A stretch of DNA of 64,000 nucleotides from Anthopleura xanthogrammica (lineage: Eukaryota; Cnidaria; Anthozoa; Actiniaria; Actiniidae), in contig OZ025215.1 in assembly GCA_964019055.1 (NCBI GenBank), forward strand, positions 1,345,001-1,409,000, read 5' to 3'. Positions within the stretch are counted from its first letter, which is position 1. Every line of letters begins with the position of its first letter. A program made the translations under genes and the position numbers. Shown piece after piece: positions 55,401 through 64,000 of the stretch. The notes under the pieces were generated by a model, which was not told the DNA's origin, did not search any database, and saw only the letters and a program-made list of their open reading frames with translations.

Positions 55401-58167
55401 TGGAATAGAATTGTTATTGAATGAGTTTGTTGTGGTAAAGCTTATGTTTTGTTTACTCGAGTTTTTAAGGTTTTATTATTGATACAACTTCATTTGTATG
55501 GAAAACTGTTTAGTGGACAGACAGTGGGTCGTTATAATTTAAATTTGGCTAACGTTTTTTGATAATATTTTACTAATTAATAACTTATTGAGATTATTTG
55601 CAATGTTGTATTTTATTTAACTTGTTGGTTTGTTTGCCTTATCCATAGTTTTATAGATAAATTTATTGTTGTTTGTCGTTATTTATTATTAGTTTTTCGT
55701 ATAATATTTGTATCGTTTCTAAATTCCTTCTCCATATGCTATCATGTAATTCACTTCACTATCTGTCCATCCATCGGCTTTGTTTCGTAGTTGGTTCGTT
55801 AGTCCTTCGTCCGTTCGTTCATGTGATCGTTTGTTTGTTCGCTCACTTCAAACCGCTGTCCCCAAGAATGACTTTCATTGTAAGAAATTAACGTTCTTGT
55901 TTCTGATAGGTTATCTTCGCTCTTAACCATTCCCTTCTCTTACAAGAGAGACTGCGCCGAGGCAAAGCCCACCTGACGTACACAACGGATGACCTCATAC
56001 ATCATTACAATTGTGGAGACTTAAAATCCGTATTATTCTCGACCCAGTCCACTCAGATATCACCGCTGACCGCTAATTCAACGCGGGAAGAAAGTCAGAA
56101 AAGAAAAACTCAAGTTATTGACGCCTACTTTAAGGATGAATTAATTTATCAACGGAATATACGTATGGCGAGAAGAGTTGTTGAACTTCTGCGTGATAAT
56201 CCAGAAAAGGATTTCTTCTTTGCATTTGGAGCGGGTAAGTCAGAGGTTGGCCTTCATTGGGCTCCCTGTGGTCTGCCTTGCTCTTTGCTATGGGTTTCCT
56301 GTGGTGTGCAAAGCATAACTTTGTTTGCTTTGCGTTGCTCGTCACTCTAGACCCCATGCAGAGCCTTGTTATTCTTACTGCGCATGCTCGAAGAAACGCC
56401 ATCTCGGTGACCTCGTTCCCAGAGCCTGCGTTTCTCTTGGTTAGCACTGAGGAACGAAGCCAAGATTCGGTCCTGACCAAGAAAAACGCAGGCTCAGGGA
56501 ATGTGATTGTAGAGATGGATTTTCCTCGAGCATGCGTAGTAAACCCTGTTTCACACTAGCGACGAAGCATAAGCATAAAAACATACGCATGCGCAGATAG
56601 TACTTTACGGATGACTGAATGTTTTGTTCTGTCCAAAAATAAAGGGGTTAACTATCCATGAAAGACTATCTGCGCTTGCGTATTTCGTTATGCTTATGCT
56701 TGCGTACGTCGCTAGTGTAAAGGTGAACACCTGTTTCCATAGCCCAAACTGCACTTCATCGAGAAAGGACTGGAATCGATTCTAGGGTTGGTTAGGTTTA
56801 CGGTAAGGTTTGGGATTAGATTCCAGTCCTCTCTCCACAAGGTAATTTTGGGATATGGAAACAAGTATCTACCTAGTGTGATAGGACTCTGTGGTCGAAA
56901 GGTTTGATAAGAGGAATTATATTATGGGTTCCCTGTGGTCTGCAAAGTTAGCCCCTTCCCCTCCCCCCCCCCTCCCCCCCGAAAAAAAAAACGACTGGCT
57001 TTGAGTCAGTCCGTTCTTCAGTTCAGTATCCTTGATCCCAGACTTGTGAGACAGTGTAATTATAACTACTGTATCTTTTATATTCCTGACAGGTCATTTT
57101 CTAGGTAACCATAGTATCATTGACTTGATAAAGAAACAAGGCTACGATATTGAGTACGTCAAGTCTACGCAAAACCTCCCAAGGTCAGCCTCTATGATTG
57201 GATATAATCTTCTAATTCATTTAATTCTTACCATAGATCCCTTGCACGTGACGTCAAAGCAGCTCAATTTGGAGTTCAAAATAAAAGAATTTTAATGTCC
57301 TGAGGATTTGAACCTATTGTATTGCCCTCCAAATTGAACTGCATTCCGACGTGCTCCAAGGAGTCTATTCGCCATTTTCCCATAATACACAACGGTTTTT
57401 TGAAAGTAACAAGGGTAAAAACCGCACATATTTATATGCTGAAGACTGGTCAAAAGATGTTCCAATTCAAATGCATCTTATGATATTTAAAGATGTATAA
57501 GAAACGACGAGAAAAAAAAAGAAAGAATTTTGAAGAAGTGAAAATATTAACTTAATTTTTGCGCGAAAACTAAAGGGAGCAAAATATCAATCTTTTTTCG
57601 CCTAATTTTTTCCTTTTTTTTCAGCTTCAAAGCGAAAAAGTCAATTTTAATAAACAAGGAGTTTCACAAGAAACGTGGTTGCCGCGGCAGAAGAAAAAGA
57701 AAGAGAAAATGTGAAACTTTTAGAAAGAAAAAGCGTCCGGATTACAGTAGAGTTCGCTTGATACAGAAAAAAACAAGAAGGCCGAAACCGTCAAATAGGT
57801 GAGATTGCCGCGTTACGTACAACTGGGAAAGGCGCAGACACATATGCACAGTGCAACATTGCGCGCCACAAATTGCGTGGTGTGATATAGCTCGCGACAT
57901 CGATTGCCTGCAGTATTGCGCGCAATATTGCACCGTGTGTCCGCCACCTGAAGAGTGGGTAATATTTTTCCTTCGAAGATGTCACATCGTTATTTATTTG
58001 ATATTGTTTTCGTCTTTTTCAGGCCTGCCACGTCAGTCCTAGATAGTGACGTTTACCAAAGAAATATGTGGTCACGCAATGCTGTGTCACGGCCAGAAAT
58101 TTGGACAATGAGTTCTGCTTTGTTGTATTTAGTGGTGTTGAACGTTTTGTATGGTGCAATAAGATGA
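52451..58167 (+). CDS. TIKI-type metalloprotease (Wnt-inactivating), six exons, complete
   Basis: Membrane-anchored extracellular metalloprotease that in vertebrates clips the N-terminus of Wnts. Exons: 52451-52495, 52782-53357, 55910-56234, 57093-57183, 57625-57798 and 58023-58167 (TGA). All are GT-AG with matching phases; 451 residues. Residues 1-15 ([15 protein letters not shown]) form a signal peptide. The two GX2H metal-binding motifs are GTIH in [14 protein letters not shown] and GAGH, split across exons 3 and 4. ELDL and [20 protein letters not shown] are family hallmarks, and exon 3 contains [21 protein letters not shown] basic Arg/Lys-rich linker precedes a hydrophobic C-terminus ([13 protein letters not shown]), the anchor seen in the family. 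Exon 1 is short and its start was chosen because it gives a signal peptide in phase. Relation to TIKI1 versus TIKI2 is not resolvable here. Confidence 0.93.
56543..56733. repeat. MITE with CACTAGCGACG termini
   Basis: TTTCACACTAGCGACGAAGC, ATAAGCATAAAAACATACGC and GCGCAGATAGT face ACTATCTGCGCTTGCGTATT and TTATGCTTATGCTTGCGTAC, ending ACGTCGCTAGTGTAAAGGT. It lies in intron 3 of the TIKI gene. Confidence 0.85.
57233..57368. repeat. MITE family A, short form
   Basis: TAGATCCCTTGCACGTGACG at the left, CGACGTGCTCCAAGGAGTCTA at the right, with CAGCTCAATTTGGAG and its complement inside. It lies in intron 4 of the TIKI gene. Confidence 0.85.
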
Positions 58168-58272
58168 GGAGCCGATCCAATTCTGGCGTTTCCTTTTGTA
58201 TTCCTGCAAGATCAACTTGCGAGGAGAAAAATATATCCTTGAGGAAAGTACCTCTCCATTTACCTCTACAGC

Positions 58273-58278
58273 AATAAA
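58273..58278 (+). promoter_or_regulatory. Candidate polyadenylation signal of the TIKI gene
   Basis: AATAAA 106 bp past the TIKI stop codon; the first canonical signal on this strand. Confidence 0.6.
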
Positions 58279-58331
58279 TTGGAACATTACATCAAGAAAT
58301 ATGTATGCTTTTTTCTTCATGGATTTGAAAC

Positions 58332-58585
58332 AATTTATTTACATGTTGGGCTTCCTGTTGGTCATGGAATTGAGGCTGTGACTGACATTTGTCATCATAC
58401 TCAGAAATGAAGGAAAATGTGTAAAGAGAATTCAAGACTTTCAGGAATTTGTTTTTTTAAATTTATTTACACATTGGGCTTCCTGTTGGTCATGTAGTTG
58501 AGGCTGTTAATGACATCTGTTATCATACTCAGAAATGAAGGAAAATGTGTAAAGAAAATTCCAGACTTTCAAGATTTTCCTTTTT
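58332..58585. repeat. Tandem duplication, 128-bp period
   Basis: Two direct copies of TTTATTTACA...TTGGGCTTCCTGTTGGTCAT, with CATACTCAGAAATGAAGGAA and AATGTGTAAAGA, start at 58334 and 58462. Both contain a TTGAGGCTGT element that recurs at 58733 and 62519. Confidence 0.85.
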
Positions 58586-58719
58586 ACATGGAATTGAGGT
58601 TCTGACTGACTTAATCTTACATAAAATTGAGCTATAATTTAACTTAAGAAAACAAAATGAAAAAATATTGTTTTCATGAACATTCAAAAAAATAGCTTAT
58701 CTATCTAAAAGCCATTCCG

Positions 58720-58985
58720 TTGTACATGAAATTGAGGCTGTAACTGACATTATCTACTTATATTCTTGCATTAATCATGCTTGGAAATTCCACAAGCGCC
58801 GAAGCACAGTTTGTTTATAGTACTCTTTTGTATAGGGTATGCCACAGGGGTCAGGACTTGGACCTGATTCAAAAATATCGGCGTTATTTTTATTAGTGTT
58901 TTATTGGTGGAAGTGGAAGATCTTAAAAAGATATATAGAAATATACTTATGAACTTATTAACCCATTAAAAGGTTAGCCACATGC
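58720..58985 (+). repeat. Dispersed repeat with RT-like GMPQGSGLGP motif, copy 1
   Basis: TTGAGGCTGTAACTGACATT, TATAGTACTC and GGGTATGCCACAGGGGTCAG GACTTGGACCTGATT. The last block reads GMPQGSGLGPD, the conserved LINE RT block. The copies at 62490-62900 share it. Probably remnants of a LINE. Confidence 0.7.
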
Positions 58986-59391
58986 ATGTTTAAAAGAAAA
59001 AAATACTTAATACCTTGGTTTTCAAGTCGTCTTCGACAAAAACAAAAGGCACATAATACTACCTAGGGGTCATTAAGGCAGTACCTAAGAACGGGTTCCT
59101 ATACCAACTGAGTTGACCTTCAGAACAAACTCAAGGTCAACCAATCAGAATTAAAGATTCGACATTGTATTTTGATTAGCATTTCCCATTATCCTGAAAA
59201 GAGAATTTATAAAATACGAGTTCTTCCTTTTTTGAATTATTCGTAAACTCTAGTCGAACTCATGGCGGAATTTTATTTCAATCAACAAGAAAAGTCTACA
59301 TTGTATACTCGTAAAATGCTCGAAAAATACTAACTAAAAATAGTGACCCATAATTCCTTTCGGGAAAGGCAATCAACTCAGCTGGTAAGTA

Positions 59392-59527
59392 TAGACCCCC
59401 TTGCACGTGACGTCAGAGCAGCTCAATTTGGAGGGCAAAACAAAAGATTTTTAATCTCCTGAGAATTTGAGCCTATATTTTTTGCCTTCAAAACGCAGCT
59501 GCATTTCGACGTGCTGCAAGGGGTCTA
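59392..59527. repeat. MITE family A, short form
   Basis: TAGACCCCCTTGCACGTGAC at the left and CGACGTGCTGCAAGGGGTCTA at the right. The best-preserved copy of the family in the window. Confidence 0.88.
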
Positions 59528-60525
59528 TTGACCCGTTTTGCACTAAATCCCTATGAAAAACATTACTGTGCGACTATTATATCCATGGCCATGCACTTAG
59601 ACAGCGAGAGCCCGAAAACCAATCAAAACCGATTGAAAATTTAGCAAAATTTAATGAAAATGTTTTGAAGTCACTGATATTGAAATCGCAAAACAAAGGG
59701 AATGAGTCACAAAGGTTCGCGATTTCTAACATGATTTAGTCCTGATTACAACTTCCAAATGAACAATTGTATTGTTCTGTTACACCTGCTTCTCGTTTCA
59801 TCTCATCTCATCTTGTCAAATTGCAAGTCTATACAAGTCTATCCTAAGATAATTAAAAAAATATGAGTCGGACAAGACAAAACACTCTACTAATACAAGG
59901 ATTCAAAATACCTTTTAAAATAACACGTCAGTGCTGCTTATAATCACAGTTCAACGAAAGTGCAGAGAGAGTACGACACATTCCTCGAAGCGATTCCTTT
60001 CGTAGTCCAGTTCCAGAAAGTTGCCTAAAGGTAGGTGAGTATAGAATGACTAAAAGAATTTTATGAATGACCGGGATATCCATAGCTATAATACAACTGG
60101 TACAATTGTTTTGTTTCGTTCAGTATAAACTGAGTGTAGTTACGACATTAATAGATTGAAAAATTAAACGTTATGATACGAAATAGAGGACACATTGCTT
60201 CATGATATCATTTGAAGCACGCTGGTCTAGGACAATTTTTAGTCTCGCTGCAATTTAGACTAGAACTTTGGTTCTCACAAGATAGCCTTAATTTCTCGCG
60301 GTCTTTAACTCATTATTACATAGCAATAGCTCATGCCAATCTTAGCAATATCTAGCGTCTTTCTCATACACCTAAATGTACTGAAAGTAATTTGCCAAAA
60401 ATGAGGTTAACATTTCTGTATATTTTAACAGAATGTTTTGCTTCGCCGGTAATTTTGTGCATGACGATCTTATTAAACTCATCAGCACTCACTGATCTGC
60501 ACTAAATGCATTTTAGGTGATTATC

Positions 60526-61518
60526 ATGACGATGAAGGGACAGCTGCTGTTTGTCTTCATACTGTTCCTTCTCAAGCACAAAGTCACCTATGCTTCCATG
60601 TGTCATACGCAAAAATATTCAGAGGTCAACGTGTACTTGCAAGGATTCACTCTGGAATCGTCCAAGGTAAACACAATCTTTGAATGTTACACAAAGTGTG
60701 AGAAGAACATGCTTTGTGCAAGCGTCAACATGAACCTGATGGACATGACATGTGAACTGAAGTACTCTACCAAGACAAGACACCCAGACAAGACTGTTAA
60801 TCAATCAAACACCATCTACATGGAGATACGGGATGATAACGCTGCTCCAGGGTCGACGCAAGATATACCAATCGCATCTTGTAAGAAGCTCAAGGAGGAT
60901 GACAACCAGGCAAAGTCAGGTGTTCACTGGATGAAGTTCAATGAGCCATCCTCTGCGCCATTCCAAGTGTTCTGTGACATGACCACCGATGGAGGAGGCT
61001 GGACCCTTGTCTACAGCTATACGTTTACTCAGTACAGTGACTTTGATTCCAATGCAAACGCAGTCACTCCAATACCAAACTGGCCTGTGGATAAGTCTTC
61101 TGGGACATGGGTGCCACAGTCAACGACAATCCCACTCATTGAGTCTTCTCGCTCGTCCATGGATTTTGTTCTGTGGAAGAAGATTGGTAACGAGTTCCTT
61201 CTCAAGCCCAATATCACTAACTGGGTAGCCTGCGTAGAAGGAACAGGAAGTCTTGTGAACTGGGTGGCAGGAAGTCTGACCTGTAGAGTTGTCAAGGCAA
61301 TTACACCAACCTGTACCACTGTCACTCCAAACATGTTTGATATGAAAATGTGCGGACCAATTTTCACTCTCTATAGCAAAAAACCCAAAGGTCGCTACAT
61401 TTTTTTAGAAGGAAGTACGGATTTTTGTAGACCACTCCATGACCCTTGTGGTACCATGTCTACAGCCAATCACCTGACCAATATACCCAATCCTGGCGGT
61501 GCGATTTACATTCGCTGA
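60526..61518 (+). CDS. Secreted PAN plus fibrinogen-like domain protein, single exon
   Basis: 330 residues from the ATG at 60526; a splice acceptor (CATTTTAG) lies 9 bp upstream of it, so a non-coding first exon is likely. Residues about 1-24 are a signal peptide (LLFVFILFLLKHKVTYA). A PAN/apple-like region follows (about 27-100; FECYTKCEKNMLCASVN). Next comes the start of a fibrinogen-related domain (SCKKLKEDD, VFCDMTTDGGGWTLVYSYTF). The usual C-terminal part of that domain (Ca-binding and NGGYW-type motifs) is not recognisable; instead there is a Cys-containing unique end (FCRPLHDPCGTM, GGAIYIR). About 14 cysteines suggest disulphide bonds. It is probably extracellular, with a lectin-like or matrix role. 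Specific ligands and a more precise family are unknown. Repeats with an RT motif flank it on both sides. Confidence 0.8.
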   Translation: MTMKGQLLFVFILFLLKHKVTYASMCHTQKYSEVNVYLQGFTLESSKVNTIFECYTKCEKNMLCASVNMNLMDMTCELKYSTKTRHPDKTVNQSNTIYMEIRDDNAAPGSTQDIPIASCKKLKEDDNQAKSGVHWMKFNEPSSAPFQVFCDMTTDGGGWTLVYSYTFTQYSDFDSNANAVTPIPNWPVDKSSGTWVPQSTTIPLIESSRSSMDFVLWKKIGNEFLLKPNITNWVACVEGTGSLVNWVAGSLTCRVVKAITPTCTTVTPNMFDMKMCGPIFTLYSKKPKGRYIFLEGSTDFCRPLHDPCGTMSTANHLTNIPNPGGAIYIR

Positions 61519-61827
61519 GAGAGGAGTCATCATACAGATACGTACCTTGAACATGGGGTCTGTTCGACCACAGAACACTAAACATATATTACCTTATAGC
61601 GAAAAGTTTAACTTTAAATACTCAGTACAACTTACTTAGATCGATGACAAGCTTTCGACTCAAGCTAGAGTCTTGATCACGTTATGCAGCCACGCTTGAT
61701 CACGAAGTTTATGTACCTCGAGATCACGTACCTCGAGATATATTACCTTATTACATGAAATTTTTGAAAAAGTCGCGAAATAAGAGTGTCACGAAAAATA
61801 CGTGTCGCGGAAACATAATGACGCGAA

Positions 61828-61833
61828 AATAAA
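61828..61833 (+). promoter_or_regulatory. Candidate polyadenylation signal of the PAN/fibrinogen-like gene
   Basis: AATAAA about 310 bp past the stop codon. A further AATAAATAAA lies near 61886-61895. Confidence 0.5.
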
Positions 61834-62489
61834 GTGACCCTCCATTTTTGAGAAAGTAAAGAAGTTAATGACCATTCAAAAGCATGAATAAATAAAGACG
61901 TTGTTACCCAAGTACTATCGCCTATTGACCCTGATCAACAATGAATGATTGAAACAAGTATTCAATATACTTAAGTCAAAACCAAGCAACTAATGCGAAC
62001 TATACGTAGTAAATTGGGTTTTATAAAGGAATTTGTGTGGATTTGGAAACAAATTATAAATGATTTATGCAATGAAATCGCGAAATTAACGTGTCGCGAC
62101 AATTTTATGTAATAACGTAGTCTACTTGCAGATCATGACCTTAATGTTTTGTACGCACGGTCTACATATCATTCTGAATTTGCTGAGACTATGGTACAGA
62201 ATAAGTGAGTTTAATGAAATATTAATATTTGAATAACTTGAAATGCACCTGACAAGGGCAAAAACAATTTCATTATAAATTTAGCTTAGTATATTACTAT
62301 CAAATATAACGATACAGTAGTGCTCTACCGTGACTATGACGGTACCGTGCCAAGCATTTTCATATGGCTGAGCAATGATTTGTGAATTGGTACAATTGTA
62401 AAATTTAAGGACTTATTTATTCTCAGTATCCTCACAACTGAAAAAATGAGAAAACATTGATTCAATGAGCATTCAAAAAATAACTCATT

Positions 62490-62900
62490 TGTCTTACAGT
62501 CATTCCTATGTACATAAAATTGAGGCTGTAACTGACATCACCTACTTATATTCTTGCATCGATCATGCTGGGAAATTTCCCATCCGTTGAAGCACAGTTT
62601 TTTTTATAGTACTCTTTTTGTATAGGGTATGCCACAGGGGTCAGAACGTGGGCCTGATTCAAAAATATTTCATTAGTGTTTTAGTGGTAGGCATCACCTA
62701 CTTATATTCTTTCATTCATCAAGCTGGGATGTTTTCCAATCTTTGAAGCAGTTTTTTTAATAGTACTTTTTTTGTATAGGGTATGCTACAGGGGTCGGTA
62801 CTTGGACCTGATTAATAAAATATTATCTTTATTTTAGTTGTTTTTGGGGAACCTAGGAGATCTAACAAATATATAGCAAAACACATATATTAATATTATA
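62490..62900 (+). repeat. Dispersed repeat with RT-like motif, copies 2 and 3
   Basis: TTGAGGCTGTAACTGACATC, TATAGTACTCTTTTTGTATA and GGGTATGCCACAGGGGTCAG (62629), then a second, more diverged unit with GGGTATGCTACAGGGGTCGG (62780). The latter reads GMLQGSVLGPD. They match copy 1 at 58720-58985, on the other side of the PAN/fibrinogen-like gene. Confidence 0.7.
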
Positions 62901-62984
62901 TTAATATATTAATTCATTAAAAGGTTTGTCGCACAAATTTGTGAGAAATGATTACTGGGTTGCCTTTGGTGAGGTGGGTATATT

Positions 62985-63155
62985 GTGAGGGTCTAAAAAT
63001 ATCCATACCTCCCCCTTTGAGGTGCATGGGAATATCCAAGGGGTGCGGAGGGTCTGGGCTTCGGAGGGTTTACTGTGTGGTAACAGGAAATATTCATTTC
63101 TAGTTCCATGGAGAGGGATTGAAATTCCAAGGGGTGGGGAGGGTCTGAGAGAAAT
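62985..63155 (-). repeat. Diverged inverted copy of the 86-bp minisatellite unit
   Basis: Read on the minus strand, two degraded units contain GGTATGGATATTTTTAGACC, CACAATATACCC, CAGACCCTCCGCACCCCTTG, GATATTCCCATGCACC and then a second GACCCTCCCCACCCCTTGGA. They share the key blocks of the array at 26792-29703 but are much less alike. Confidence 0.8.
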
Positions 63156-64000
63156 AATATCCACCATCCATCACAAAGAAACCACAATAAGCATTACCAT
63201 TTTGGTAAAGGCATAGAGCACGATTGAAAATTACAACCCATTGATGAATCTTCATGTGCTGTCATTGTTTCAAATGTGTCACATGTAGGATGGGTATCAG
63301 GTGATATCCCCCGTCCGAAGTGATATCCATGCAGTAAAAGAAAAACGTTAAAAAAGGAAAGAAAAAACATGGGAAATTAAGAAGCCTGGTTTTTCTAAAC
63401 AAGTGAGAGTGAAATACAAAGACTGGTTGAGAAAAATACAAAAAAAATCAAGCAAATATGCTGTAAATGTCTTCGATGGTATTACTTAAAGCATCCATGT
63501 TGTTTCATGAATGACGTTTTTGGTTTTGTTTTCCATAAAGTACTAAAAACCAACAAACAATTTGACAACTAATGTCAAACAACAGAAACACCTTTCATTT
63601 ACCATCTCGTGTTAACCGGAAGTACGTCACTGCGATTTGGTAGAATAATTGTTTTTACATCCACCTTAGAGATGAGAGAGAAATATTTCAAAAAAATCTC
63701 AGCCAAATGTTCTGTTTTTGGGGACGATTTCCCATCCTTGGACATTATCAGCCAATACCCCAGCCGCCAGAAAGGATTTATTTATTTATTTACCAATATT
63801 TAGCAAGGAGTTTGCCCTTTCAGCATTGCTGATATCAATGGGGGTCCTGGTAAGTTAGAGAAATGAATGAGCCGAACTACAATATTCTATAGAAAACGAA
63901 AAATGACGGAAATTGTACGATAATGTTAAATCTTATGAGAAAACATCTCTTATTTTAGCTTTGAACAATGCAATTGAAAATGTCAGGGAGCTCGTTAGCC

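Larger units (their letters stand above)
58168..60516. other. TIKI 3' side and intergenic DNA
   Basis: It holds the TIKI 3'UTR, a 128-bp tandem duplication, a repeat with a reverse-transcriptase-like motif and a family A palindrome. No coding exon is supported. The acceptor-like CATTTTAG at 60509-60516 suggests an upstream non-coding exon for the next gene somewhere in this region. Confidence 0.55.
61519..64000. other. 3' region of the PAN/fibrinogen-like gene and intergenic DNA
   Basis: It contains a polyA signal (61828), several RT-motif repeat copies (62490-62900) and two diverged minisatellite-like units (62985-63155). The remaining sequence to 64000 is AT-rich and shows no recognisable exon. 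The frame at 63609-63803 has no family I know. Confidence 0.55.

Overview
The window is eukaryotic, most likely from a cnidarian and probably an anthozoan (coral or sea anemone). Genes are split by short GT-AG introns, and proteins closely match animal families. Intergenic and intronic DNA is full of short palindromic elements (MITEs), tRNA-derived SINEs and microsatellites. No prokaryotic organisation, CRISPR array, rRNA or intact tRNA gene was seen. The phylum is an inference from gene content (a DUF885-like membrane protein, a PAN plus fibrinogen-like secreted protein, a TIKI homologue); no marker was searched.

Layout. 1-3.7 kb: 5' part of a minus-strand DUF885-family type II membrane protein with microsatellite-filled introns, running off the left edge. 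6.5-26.6 kb: a complete 24-exon minus-strand gene for an ORP9/OSBPL9-type oxysterol-binding-related protein (about 781 residues by phase-consistent splicing). Its intron 12 carries a complete 7,175-bp BEL/Pao retrotransposon (12029-19203) with identical 234-bp LTRs, a 5-bp target duplication and one open 2,207-codon gag-pol frame. 26.8-29.7 kb: a minisatellite of about 34 units of 85-86 bp. 30.2-32.1 kb: mitochondrial ferredoxin FDX2 (minus), head-to-head with splicing factor SREK1 (plus, 13 exons, 649 residues, 32.3-41.3 kb). 44.3-45.1 kb: an intronless, divergent casein kinase 2 beta subunit (minus). 52.5-58.2 kb: a six-exon TIKI-type Wnt-clipping metalloprotease (plus, 451 residues). 60.5-61.5 kb: a single-exon secreted PAN plus fibrinogen-like protein (plus).

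The genes do not form an operon or a shared pathway. They are independent animal genes: lipid transfer at ER contact sites, Fe-S biogenesis, splicing, kinase regulation, Wnt inactivation and extracellular recognition or matrix. Most of the rest is repeat-derived. Several MITE families recur 2-6 times each, some nested in one another.

I see no clear evidence of a new multi-gene system. The most unusual signals are the minisatellite that stays open in all three forward frames, with diverged units 33 kb away; a 65-bp tandem array that repeats a reverse-transcriptase motif; the very young BEL insertion; the intronless CK2 beta paralogue; and a perfect 68-bp inverted repeat in a SREK1 intron. Exon borders were set by eye from splice consensus, reading phase and recalled family conservation, and need transcript support.
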